Of a stretch of 64,000 nt of DNA, positions 1-11,149 are shown one piece after another. The notes beneath the pieces are model-generated. The model had not been told where the DNA came from. It searched no databases and saw nothing but the letters and a program-made list of their open reading frames with translations. Numbering within the stretch: the stretch's first letter is position 1; the number at the start of each line of letters is the position of its first letter. The position numbers and the translations under genes were made by a program. The stretch covers positions 62,001-126,000 of the forward strand of contig NW_027490446.1 of NCBI RefSeq assembly GCF_050948175.1. The letters run 5' to 3'. This DNA comes from Xylocopa sonorina (lineage: Eukaryota; Arthropoda; Insecta; Hymenoptera; Apidae).

Positions 1-1918
1 TTACATTCATTTGAAGTGTAGACGACGAATACATAACACATCGCAAATCATATTATATCTTACCATGAAACATAGAAATGAGATGCGATATCGTGTTTTA
101 AGAAGCATTAGAACTCTATTGCTACGATAGGTAGACATCTGCAAACGCTACTTCCTTGCAAGGGAGTGTCACATTTACATTCATATGAAGTGTAGACGAG
201 GAATACATAACACTTAGCAAATCATATTATATCTTACCATGAAACATAGAAGTGAGATGCGATATCGCGTTTTAAGAAGCATTAAAAATCTATTGCTACG
301 ATACGTAGACATCTGCAAACGCTATTTCTTTGCAAGCATGTGTCGCATTTACATTCATTTGAAGTGTAGACGAGGAATACATAACACTTCGCAAATCATA
401 TTATATCTTACCATGAAACATAGAAATGAGATGCGATATCGTGTTTTAAGAAGCATTAGAACTCTATTGCTACGATAGGTAGACATCTGCAAACGCTATT
501 TCCTTGCAAGGAAGTGTCGCATTTTCATTCATATGAAGTGCAGACGAGGAACACATAACACTTCGCAAATCATATTATATCTTACCATGAAACATAGAAA
601 TGAGATGCGATATTGTGTTTTGAGAAGCATTAGAAATCTATCGCTACGATACCTAGACATCTGCAGACGCTATTTCCTTTCAAGGAAGTGTCGCATTTAC
701 ATTCATTTGAAGTGTAGACGAGGTGTAGGTATCACTTCGCAAATCATATTATATCTTACCATGAAACATAGAAATGAGATGCGATATCGCGTTTTAAGTA
801 TCATAAGAACTCTACTGCTACGATACGTAGAAATCTGCAAACGCTCTTTCCTTGCAAGGAAGTGTCGCATTAACATTCATATGAAGTGTAGACGAGGAAT
901 ACATAACACTTCGCAAATCATATTATATCCTACCATGAAAGATAGAAATGAGATGCGATATCGCGTTTTAAGAATCATAAGAACCCTATTGCTACGATAC
1001 GTAGAAATCTGCAAACGCTATTTCCTTGCAAGGAAGTGCCGCATTTACATTCATTTGAAGTGTAGACGAGGAATACATAACACTTCGCAAATCATATTAT
1101 ATCTTACCATGGAACATAGAAATGAGATGCGATATCGCGTTTTAAGAAGCATTACAAATCTATTGCTACGACACGTAGACATCTGCAAACGCTATTTCCT
1201 TGCAACGAAGTGTCGCATTCACATTCATTTGAATCGTAGACGAGGAATGCATAGCACTTCGCAATGAGTATTACATCTTATCATGAAACATAGATATGAG
1301 ATGCAATATCTCGTTTTAAGAAGCATTTGAACTCTATTGCTACGATACGTAGAAATCTGCAAACGCTATTTCCTTGCAAGGTAGTGTCGCATTTACATTC
1401 ATTTGAAGTGTAGACGAGGAATACATAACACCTCGCAAATCGTATTATATCTTACCATGAGACATAGAAATGAGATGCGATATCGCGTTTTAAGAAGCAT
1501 TAGAAATCTATTGCTACGATACGTAGACATCTGCAAACGCTATTTCCTTGCAAGGAAGTGTCGCATTTACATTCATTTGAAGTGTAGACGAGGAATACAT
1601 AACATTTCGCAAATCATATTATATCTTACCATGAAACATAGAAATGAGATGCGATATCGCGTTTTAGGAAGCATTAGATATCTATTGCTACGATTCGTAG
1701 ACATCTGCAAACGCTATTTCCTAGCGAGGAAGTGTCGCATTCACATTCATTTGAAGTGTAGACGAGGAATACATAACACTTCGCAAATCATATTATATCT
1801 TACCATGAAACATAGAAATGAGATGCGATATCGCGTTTTAAGAAGCATTAGATATCTATTGCTACGATACGTAGACATCTGCAAACGCTATTTCCTAGCG
1901 AGGAAGTGTCGCATTCTC
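1..1918 (+). repeat. Type A monomers left of the 15-monomer duplication
   Basis: About 11 monomers. Bases 1-181 resemble 3655-3835, sharing ACGAATACATAACACATCGC-type and GGGAGTG variants. The block with the rare TTTCCTTTCAAGGAAG variant near 675 reappears near 4155 (3,480 bp, 20 monomers), and again near 6765, 9027, 19631, 24151 and 34941. Only repeat sequence is present. Confidence 0.85.
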
Positions 1919-2054
1919 ATTCATTTGAAGTGTAGACGAGGAATACATAACACTTCGCAAATCATATTATATCTTACCATGGAACATAGAAATGAGGTGC
2001 GATATCGCGTTTTAAGAATCATAAGAACTCTATTGCTACGATACGTAGAAATCT

Positions 2055-2750
2055 GCAAACGCTATTTCCTTGCAAGGAAGTGTCGCATTTACATTCATTT
2101 GAAGTGTAGACGAGGAATACATAACACTTCGCACATCATATTATATCTTACCATGAAACATAGAAATGAGATGCGATATAGCGTTTTAAGAAGCATTACA
2201 AATCTATTGCTACGACACGTAGACATCTGCAAACGCTATTTCCTTGCAAGGAAGTGTCGCATTTACATTCATTTGAATCGTAGACGAGGAATGCATAACA
2301 CTTCGCAATGTGTATTATATCTTATCATGAAACATAGATATGAGATGCAATATCTCGTTTTAAGAAGCATTTGAACTCTATTGCTACGATACGTAGACAT
2401 CTGCAAACGCTATTTCCTTGCAAGGAAGTGTCGCATTTACATTCATTTGAAGTGTAGACGTGGAATACATAACACTTCGCAAATCATATTATATCTTACC
2501 ATGAAACATAGAAATGAGATGCGATATAGCGTTTTAAGAAGCATTACAAATCTATTGCTACGACACGTAGACATCTGCAAACGCTATTTCCTTGCAAGGA
2601 AGTGTCGCATTTACATTCATTTGAATCGTAGACGAGGAATGCATAACACTTCGCAATGTGTATTATATCTTATCATGAAACATAGATATGAGATGCAATA
2701 TCTCGTTTTAAGAAGCATTTGAACTCTATTGCTACGATACGTAGACATCT
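2055..2750 (+). repeat. Nested 348-bp dimer, two tandem copies
   Basis: A two-monomer block made of a GATATAGCG monomer followed by a CAATGTGTATTATATC monomer ending in a TTTGAACTC stop variant occurs at about 2055-2402 and again at 2403-2750. The same dimer pair recurs at about 4665-5360 inside copy 2 of the 15-monomer repeat and at about 11103-11798. A single CAATGTGTATT monomer also appears near 13966, 17958, 29438, 35353, 36919 and 39529. Confidence 0.8.
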
Positions 2751-5515
2751 GCAAACGCTATTTCCTTGCAAGGAAGTGTCGCATTTACATTCATTTGAAG
2801 TGTAGACGAGGAATACATAACACTTCGCAAATCATATTATATCTTACCATGAAACATAGAAATGAGATGCGTTATGGCGTTTTAAGAAGCATTAGGAATC
2901 TATTGCTACGATACGTAGACATCTGCAAACGCTATTTCCTAGCGAGGAAGTCTCGCAATTACATTCATTTGTAGTGTAGACGAGGAATACATAACACTTC
3001 TCAAATCATATTATATCTTACCATGAAACATAGAAATGAAATGGGATATCGCGTTTTAAGAAGCATTTGAACTCTATTGCCACGATACGTAGACAACTGC
3101 AAACGCTATTTCCTAGCGAGGAAGTGTCGCATTTACATTCATTTGAAGTGTAGACGAGGAATACATAACACTTCGCACATCATATTATATCATACCATGA
3201 AACATAGAAATGAGATGCGATATCGCGTTTTAAGAAGCATTAGAACTCTATTGCTACGATAGGTAGACATCTGCAAACGCTATTTCCTTGCAAGGAAGTG
3301 TCGCATTTACATTCATTTGAAGTGTAGACGAGGAATACATAACACTTCGCAAATCATATTATATCTTACCATGAAACATAGAAATGAGATGCGATATAGC
3401 GTTTTAAGAAGCATTACAAATCTATTGCTACCGCACGTAGACATCTGCAAACGCTATTTCCTTGCAAGGAAGTGTCGCATTTACATTCATTTGAAGTGTA
3501 GACGAGGAATACATAACACTTCGCAAATCATATTATATCTTACCATGAAACATAGAAATGAGATGCGATATCGCGTTTTAAGAAGTATTAGAAAACTATT
3601 GCTACGATACGAAGTCATCTGCAAACGCTATTTCTTTAAAAGCATGTGTCGCATTTACATTCATTTGAAGTGTAGACGGCGAATACATAACACATCGCAA
3701 ATCATATTATATCTTACCATGAAACATAGAAATGAGATGCGATATCGTGTTTTAAGAAGCATTAGAACTCTATTGCTACAACAGGTAGACATCTGCAAAC
3801 GCTACTTCCTTGCAAGGGAGTGTCGCATTTACATTCATTTGAAGTGTAGACGAGGAATACATAACACTTCGCAAATCATATTATATCTTACCATGAAACA
3901 TAGAAATGAGATGCGATATCGTGTTTTAAGAAGCATTAGAACTCTATTGCTACGATAGGTAGACATCTGCAAACGCTATTTCCTTGCAAGGAAGTGTCGC
4001 ATTTACATTCATATGAAGTGCAGACGAGGAATACATAACACTTCGCAAATCATATTATATCTTACCATGAAACATAGAAATGAGATGCGATATTGTGTTT
4101 TGAGAAGCATTAGAAATCTATCGCTACGATACCTAGACATCTGCAGACGCTATTTCCTTTCAAGGAAGTGTCGCATTTACATTCATTTGAAGTGTAGACG
4201 AGGAGTAGATAACACTTCGCAAATCATATTATATCTTACCATGAAACATAGAAATGAGATGCGATATCGCGTTTTAAGTATCATAAGAACTCTATTGCTA
4301 CGATACGTAGACTTCTGCAAACGCTCTTTCCTTGCAAGGAAGTGTCGCATTAACATTCATATGAAGTGTAGACGAGGAATACATAACACTTCGCAAATCA
4401 TATTATATCCTACCATGAAAGATAGAAATGAGATGCGATATCGCGTTTTAAGAATCATAAGAACTCTATTGCTACGATACGTAGAAATCTGCAAACGCTA
4501 TTTCCTTGCTAGGAAGTGTCGCATTTACATTCATTTGAAGTGTAGACGAGGAATACATAACACTTCGCAAATCATATTATATCTTACCATGGAACATAGA
4601 AATGAGGTGCGATATCGCGTTTTAAGAATCATAAGAACTCTATTGCTACGATACGTAGAAATCTGCAAACGCTATTTCCTTGCAAGGAAGTGTCGCATTT
4701 ACATTCATTTGAAGTGTAGACGAGGAATACATAACACTTCGCACATCATATTATATCTTACCATGAAACATAGAAATGAGATGCGATATAGCGTTTTAAG
4801 AAGCATTACAAATCTATTGCTACGACACGTAGACATCTGCAAACGCTATTTCCTTGCAAGGAAGTGTCGCATTTACATTCATTTGAATCGTAGACGAGGA
4901 ATGCATAACACTTCGCAATGTGTATTATATCTTATCATGAAACATAGATATGAGATGCAATATCTCGTTTTAAGAAGCATTTGAACTCTATTGCTACGAT
5001 ACGTAGACATCTGCAAACGCTATTTCCTTGCAAGGAAGTGTCGCATTTACATTCATTTGAAGTGTAGACGTGGAATACATAACACTTCGCAAATCATATT
5101 ATATCTTACCATGAAACATAGAAATGAGATGCGATATAGCGTTTTAAGAAGCATTACAAATCTATTGCTACGACACGTAGACATCTGCAAACGCTATTTC
5201 CTTGCAAGGAAGTGTCGCATTTACATTCATTTGAATCGTAGACGAGGAATGCATAACACTTCGCAATGTGTATTATATCTTATCATGAAACATAGATATG
5301 AGATGCAATATCTCGTTTTAAGAAGCATTTGAACTCTATTGCTACGATACGTAGACATCTGCAAACGCTATTTCCTTGCAAGGAAGTGTCGCATTTACAT
5401 TCATTTGAAGTGTAGACGAGGAATACATAACACTTCGCAAATCATATTATATCTTACCATGAAACATAGAAATGAGATGCGTTATGGCGTTTTAAGAAGC
5501 ATTAGGAATCTATTG

Positions 5516-5528
5516 CTACGATACGTAG
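5516..5528. other. Monomer dyad 2: CTACG-ATA-CGTAG inverted repeat
   Basis: Five-base arms are separated by three bases at monomer positions 56-68. Two frequent variants break the right arm: CGATAGGTAG, which also puts a TAG stop in the + frame, and CGATACCTAG. The variant CGACACGTAG changes only the spacer (ATA to ACA) and keeps both arms. Confidence 0.8.
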
Positions 5529-5826
5529 ACATCTGCAAACGCTATTTCCTAGCGAGGAAGTCTCGCAATTACATTCATTTGTAGTGTAGACGAGGAATAC
5601 ATAACACTTCTCAAATCATATTATATCTTACCATGAAACATAGAAATGAAATGGGATATCGCGTTTTAAGAAGCATTTGAACTCTATTGCCACGATACGT
5701 AGACAACTGCAAACGCTATTTCCTAGCGAGGAAGTGTCGCATTTACATTCATTTGAAGTGTAGACGAGGAATACATAACACTTCGCACATCATATTATAT
5801 CATACCATGAAACATAGAAATGAGAT

Positions 5827-5836
5827 GCGATATCGC
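5827..5836. other. Monomer dyad 1: perfect palindrome GCGATATCGC
   Basis: This 10-bp sequence equals its own reverse complement and contains GATATC. It lies at monomer positions 19-28 and occurs in most type A copies. Point variants are common: GATATAGCG, GATTTCGCG, GGTATCGCG, GATGTCGCG and GATATTGTG. Possible roles (protein-binding site, hairpin or cruciform) are inference. Confidence 0.85.
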
Positions 5837-5893
5837 GTTTTAAGAAGCATTAGAACTCTATTGCTACGATAGGTAGACATCTGCAAACGCTAT

Positions 5894-5907
5894 TTCCTTG
5901 CAAGGAA
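5894..5907. other. Monomer dyad 3: perfect 14-bp palindrome TTCCTTGCAAGGAA
   Basis: This sequence equals its own reverse complement and lies at monomer positions 86-99. It is the longest perfect palindrome of the unit. Common variants TTCCTAGCAAGGAA and TTCCTAGCGAGGAA keep the outer TTCC/GGAA arms and lose central pairing. Confidence 0.85.
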
Positions 5908-5921
5908 GTGTCGCATTTACA

Positions 5922-5931
5922 TTCATTTGAA
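5922..5931. other. Monomer dyad 4: TTCA-TT-TGAA inverted repeat
   Basis: Four-base arms around a TT spacer at monomer positions 114-123. In type B monomers, where GAATCG replaces GAAGTG, the dyad grows to ATTCA-TT-TGAAT with five-base arms. The divergent form ATTCTTCTGAAG loses it. Confidence 0.7.
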
Positions 5932-7269
5932 GTGTAGACGAGGAATACATAACACTTCGCAAATCATATTATATCTTACCATGAAACATAGAAATGAGAT
6001 GCGATATAGCGTTTTAAGAAGCATTACAAATCTATTGCTACCGCACGTAGACATCTGCAAACGCTATTTCCTTGCAAGGAAGTGTCGCATTTACATTCAT
6101 TTGAAGTGTAGACGAGGAATACATAACACTTCGCAAATCATATTATATCTTACCATGAAACATAGAAATGAGATGCGATATCGCGTTTTAAGAAGTATTA
6201 GAAAACTATTGCTACGATACGAAGTCATCTGCAAACGCTATTTCTTTAAAAGCATGTGTCGCATTTACATTCATTTGAAGTGTAGACGGCGAATACATAA
6301 CACATCGCAAATCATATTATATCTTACCATGAAACATAGAAATGAGATGCGATATCGTGTTTTAAGAAGCATTAGAACTCTATTGCTACAACAGGTAGAC
6401 ATCTGCAAACGCTACTTCCTTGCAAGGGAGTGTCGCATTTACATTCATTTGAAGTGTAGACGAGGAATACATAACACTTCGCAAATCATATTATATCTTA
6501 CCATGAAACATAGAAATGAGATGCGATATCGTGTTTTAAGAAGCATTAGAACTCTATTGCTACGATAGGTAGACATCTGCAAACGCTATTTCCTTGCAAG
6601 GAAGTGTCGCATTTACATTCATATGAAGTGCAGACGAGGAATACATAACACTTCGCAAATCATATTATATCTTACCATGAAACATAGAAATGAGATGCGA
6701 TATTGTGTTTTGAGAAGCATTAGAAATCTATCGCTACGATACCTAGACATCTGCAGACGCTATTTCCTTTCAAGGAAGTGTCGCATTTACATTCATTTGA
6801 AGTGTAGACGAGGAGTAGATAACACTTCGCAAATCATATTATATCTTACCATGAAACATAGAAATGAGATGCGATATCGCGTTTTAAGTATCATAAGAAC
6901 TCTATTGCTACGATACGTAGACTTCTGCAAACGCTCTTTCCTTGCAAGGAAGTGTCGCATTAACATTCATATGAAGTGTAGACGAGGAATACATAACACT
7001 TCGCAAATCATATTATATCCTACCATGAAAGATAGAAATGAGATGCGATATCGCGTTTTAAGAATCATAAGAACTCTATTGCTACGATACGTAGAAATCT
7101 GCAAACGCTATTTCCTTGCTAGGAAGTGTCGCATTTACATTCATTTGAAGTGTAGACGAGGAATACATAACACTTCGCAAATCATATTATATCCTACCAT
7201 GAAAGATAGAAATGAGATGCGATATCGCGTTTTAAGAATCATAAGAACTCTATTGCTACGATACGTAGA

Positions 7270-8770
7270 AATCTGCAGACGCTATTTCCTAGCAAGGAAG
7301 TGTGGCATTTACATTCAATTGAAGTGTAGACGAGGAATACATAACACTTCCCGAATCATATTATATCTTACCATGAAACATAGAAATGAGATGCGATATC
7401 GCGTTTTAAGAATCATAAGAACACTACTGCTACTATACGTAGACATCTGCAAACGCTATTTCCTAGCGAGGAAGTGTCGCATTCACATTCATTTGAAGTG
7501 TAGACGAGGAATACATAACACTTCGCAAATCATATTATATCTTACCATGAAAGATAGAAATGAGATGCGATATCGCGTTTTAAGAATCATAAGAACTCTA
7601 TTGCTACGATACGTAGACAACTGCAAACGCTATTTCCTTGCAAGGAAGTGTCGCATTTACATTCATTTGAATCCTATACGAGGAATGCATAACACTTCGC
7701 AATGAATATTATATCTTATCATGAAACATAGATATGAGATGCAATATGTCGTTTTAAGAATCATAAGAACTCTATTGCTACGATACGTAGACATCTGCAG
7801 ACGCTATTTCCTAGCAAGGAAGTGTCGCATTTACATTCATTTGAAGTGTAGACAAGGTATACGTAACACTTCCCAATGAATATCATATCCTATCATGAAA
7901 CATATAATTGAGATGCGATATCGCGTTTTATGAAGCATTAGAACTCTATTGCTGCGATACGTGGACATCTGGAAACGATATTTCCTAGAAAGGAAGTGTC
8001 GCATATGCATTCATTTGAAGTGAATACGAGGAATACATACCACTTCGCAATGAATATTATATCTTATCATGATGCATAGAAATGAGATGCGACATCTCGT
8101 TTTAAGAAGCATTAGAATTCTACTGCTTCGATACGTAGACATCTGCAATCTCCATTTCCTAGCATGGAAGAGTCGCATTTACATTCTTTTGAAGTGAATA
8201 CGAGGTATGCATGACACTTCGCAATGAATATTATACCTTATCATGAAACATAGAAGTGAGATGCGATATCGCGATTTAAGCAGTATTAGAACACTATTGC
8301 TACGATACGTAGATATCTGGAGACGCTATTTCCTAGCAAGGAAGTGTCGCATTTACATTCTTCTGAAGCGAATGCGAGGAATACATAACACTTCGCAAAT
8401 CATATTATATCTTACCATGAAACATAGAAATGAGATGCGATATCGCGTTTTACGAAGCATTAGAACTCCATTGCTACGATTGGTAGACATCTGCAAACCC
8501 TATTTCCATGCAAGGAAGTGTCGCATTTACATCCACTTGAAGTGTAGACGAGGAATACATAACACTTCGCAAATCATATTATATCTTACCATGAAACATA
8601 GAAATGAGATGCGATATCTCGTTTTTAGAAGCATTAGAACTCTATCGCTACGATACCTAGACATCTGCAGACTCTGTTTCCTAGCAAGGAAGTGTCGCAT
8701 TTACATTCATTTGAAGTGTAGACGAGGAATACATAACACTTCGCAAATCATATTATATCTTACCATGAAA
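7270..8770 (+). repeat. Segment copied at 14926-16417, with divergent monomer island
   Basis: Offset to the second copy is 7,656 bp (44 monomers), becoming 7,647 after a 9-bp deletion in the second copy. The island at about 7700-8350 carries unusual variants: AAGTGAATACGAGG in place of AAGTGTAGACGAGG, CATATAATTGAG, CATGATGCATAG and ATCTGGAAACGATATTTCC. These monomers resemble the type C forms of the right-hand domain and interrupt the open frame repeatedly. Confidence 0.85.
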
Positions 8771-9950
8771 CATGGAAATGAGATGCGATATCGCGCTTTA
8801 AGAATCATCAGAACTCTATTGCTACGATAGGTAGACATCTGCAAACGCTATTTCCTTGCAAGGAAGTGTCGCATTTACATTCATATGAAGTGCAGACGAG
8901 GAATACATAACACTTCGCAAATCATATTATATCTTACCATGAAACATAGAAATGAGATGCGATATTGTGTTTTGAGAAGCATTAGAAATCTATCGCTACG
9001 ATACCTAGACATCTGCAGACGCTATTTCCTTTCAAGGAAGTGTCGCATTTACATTCATTTGAAGTGCAGACGAGGAGTAGATAACACGTCGCAAATCATA
9101 TTATATCTTACCATGAAACATAGAAATGAGATGCGATATCGCGTTTTAAGTATCATAAGAACTCTATTGCTACGATACGTAGACATCTGCAAACGCTCTT
9201 TCCTTGCAAGGAAGTGTCGCATTAACATTCATATGAAGTGTAGACGAGGAATACATAACACTTCGCAAATCATATTATATCCTACCATGAAACATAGAAA
9301 TGAGATGCGGTATCGCGTTCTAAGAATCATAAGAACTCTATTGCTACGATACGTAGAAATCTGCAAACGCTATTTCCTTGCAAGGAAGTGTCGCATTTAC
9401 ATTCATTTGAAGTGTAGACGAGGAATACATAACACTTCGCAAATCATATTATATCCTACCATGAAAGATAGAAATGAGATGCGTAATCGCGTTTTAAGAA
9501 TCATAAGAACTCTATTGCTACGATACGTAGAAATCTGCAAACGCTATTTCCTTGCAAGGAAGTGTCGCATTTACATTCATTTGAAGTGTAGACGAGGAAA
9601 ACATAACACTTCGCAAATCATATTATATCTTACCATGAAACATAGAAATGAGATGCGATATCGCGTTTTAAGAAGCATTAGATATCCATTGCTACGATAC
9701 GTAGACATCTGCAAATGCTATTTCCTAGCGAGGAAGTGTCGCATTCTCATTCATTTGAAGTGTAGACGAGGAATACATAACACTTCGCAAATCATATTAT
9801 ATCTTACCATGGAACATAGAAATGAGATGCGATATCGCGTTTTAAGAAGCATTACAAATCTATTGCTACGACACGTAGACATCTGCAAACGCTATTTCCT
9901 TGCAAGGAGGTGTCGCATTTACATTCATTTGAATCGTAGACGAGGAATGC
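8771..9950 (+). repeat. Type A monomers, third copy of the TTTCAAGG-marked block
   Basis: From 8885 the order of variants follows 6623 onward at an offset of 2,262 bp (13 monomers): a GATATTGTG monomer, a TTTCAAGG monomer, a GGAGTAGATAAC monomer and an ATTAACATTCATATGAAG monomer. It then diverges. Nothing but satellite is present. Confidence 0.8.
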
Positions 9951-10440
9951 ATAACAGTTCGCAATGAATATTATATCTTATCATGAAACATAGATATGAG
10001 ATGCGATATCTCTTTTTTAGAAGCATTTGAACTCTATCCCTACGATACGTAAACATCTGCAAACGCTATTTCCTTGCAAGAAAGTGTCGCATTTACATTC
10101 TTCTGAAGTGAATACGAGGTATACATAACACTTTACAATGAATATTATATCTTATCATGCAACATAGTAATGAGATGCGATATCGCGTTTTAAGAAGCAA
10201 TAGAACTCTATTGCTACGATACGTAGACATCTGCAAACGCTATTTCCTAGGAAGGAAGTGCCGCATTTACGTCCATTTCTTTCGTAGACGAGGAATGCAT
10301 AACACTTCGCAATGAATATTATATCTTATCATGAAACATAGATATGAGATGCAATATCTCGTTTTAAGAAGCATTTGAACTACATTGCTTCGATACGTAG
10401 ACAACTGCAAACGCTATTTCCTTGCAAGGAAGTGTCGCAT
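9950..10440 (+). repeat. Island of right-domain (type B/C) monomers
   Basis: This stretch matches 54481-54970 monomer for monomer: ATAACAGTTCGCAATG, then ATCTCTTTTTTAGAAGC, then CTTCTGAAGTGAATACGAGG with ACACTTTACAATG, then TACGTCCATTTC with TTCGTAGACG. These markers are otherwise almost confined to 50-64 kb. Flanks return to type A on both sides. Confidence 0.85.
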
Positions 10441-11149
10441 TCTCATTCATTTGAAGTGTAGACGAGGAATACATAACACTTCGCAAATCATATTATATCT
10501 TACCATGGAACATAGAAATGAGATGCGATATCGCGTTTTAAGAAGCATTACAAATCTACTGCTACGACACGTAGACATCTGCAAACGCTATTTCCTTGCA
10601 AGGAAGTGTCGCATTTACATTCATTTGAATCGTAGACGAGGAATACATAACACCTCGCAATGAATATTTCATCTTATCATGAAACATAGAAATGAGATGC
10701 GATATCGCGTTTTAAGAATCATAAGAACTCTATTGCTACGATACGTAGAAATCTGCAAACGCTATTTCCTTGCAAGGAAGTGTCGCATTTACATTCATTT
10801 GAAGTGTAGACGAGGAATACATAACACTTCGCAAATCATATTATATCTTACCATGAAACATAGAAATGAGATGCGATGTCGCGTTTTAAGAAGCATTAGA
10901 TATCTATTGCTACGATACGTAGACATCTGCAAACGCTATTTCCTAGCGAGGAAGTGTCGCATTCTCATTCATTTGAAGTGTAGACGAGGAATACATAACA
11001 CTTCGCAAATCATATTATATCTTACCATGAAACATAGAAATGAGATGCGATATCGCGTTTTAAGTATCATAAGAACTCTACTGCTACGATACGTAGACAT
11101 CTGCAAACGCTATTTCCTTGCAAGGAAGTGTCGCATTTACATTCATTTG

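Larger units (their letters stand above)
5809..5982 (+). repeat. Representative type A monomer (one base from consensus)
   Basis: This copy differs from my by-eye consensus only at monomer position 64 (C to G). Landmarks along the unit: GAAACATAG at 1-9, GCGATATCGC at 19-28, AAGAAGCATTAG at 34-45, CTACGATACGTAG at 56-68, TTCCTTGCAAGGAA at 86-99, TGTCGCATTTACATTC at 101-116, TTCATTTGAA at 114-123, GTAGACGAGGAATACATAAC at 126-145, and an A/T-rich tail ending CTTACCAT. Type A ends in CGCAAATCATATTATATC and has an open + frame of 58 codons. It predominates from 1 to 49.6 kb outside the small divergent islands. Confidence 0.9.
1919..7193 (+). repeat. 15-monomer (2,610-bp) higher-order repeat, two tandem copies
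   Basis: Copy 1 is about 1919-4528 and copy 2 about 4529-7193, the latter running slightly past one unit. Offset is exactly 2,610 bp (15 x 174). Rare variants recur at the same place in both: TCTCGCAATTACATTC (2951, 5561), GCTACAACAGGTAG (3774, 6384), TATTTCTTTAAAAGC (3639, 6249). I saw no difference where I compared. Left edge: 1911-1919 has GCATTCTCAT against GCATTTACAT at 4521. Right edge: CTTACCATGGAAC near 4583 against CCTACCATGAAAG near 7193. Such identity among diverged monomers implies a recent duplication, or a misassembly. Confidence 0.92.

Noticed and set aside
6623..7705. Long open frame (360 codons) and similar ones at 8885-9967, 1403-2374, 4013-4984 and 24009-24917 as protein-coding genes
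   Set aside because: All are the same 58-codon repeat read through a 174-bp satellite. Starts and stops fall wherever a monomer variant supplies them, stops are frequent and shared among subfamilies, and base changes are not biased toward silent ones. No domain, promoter or splice structure is visible.
7700..8350. Possible foreign insertion because monomers look different
   Set aside because: The 174-bp phase is kept through the island and all landmarks align; it is diverged satellite.
9950..10440. Possible mobile element carrying right-domain sequence
   Set aside because: There are no terminal repeats, target-site duplication or coding capacity, and the phase is unbroken. Exchange between monomers is simpler.
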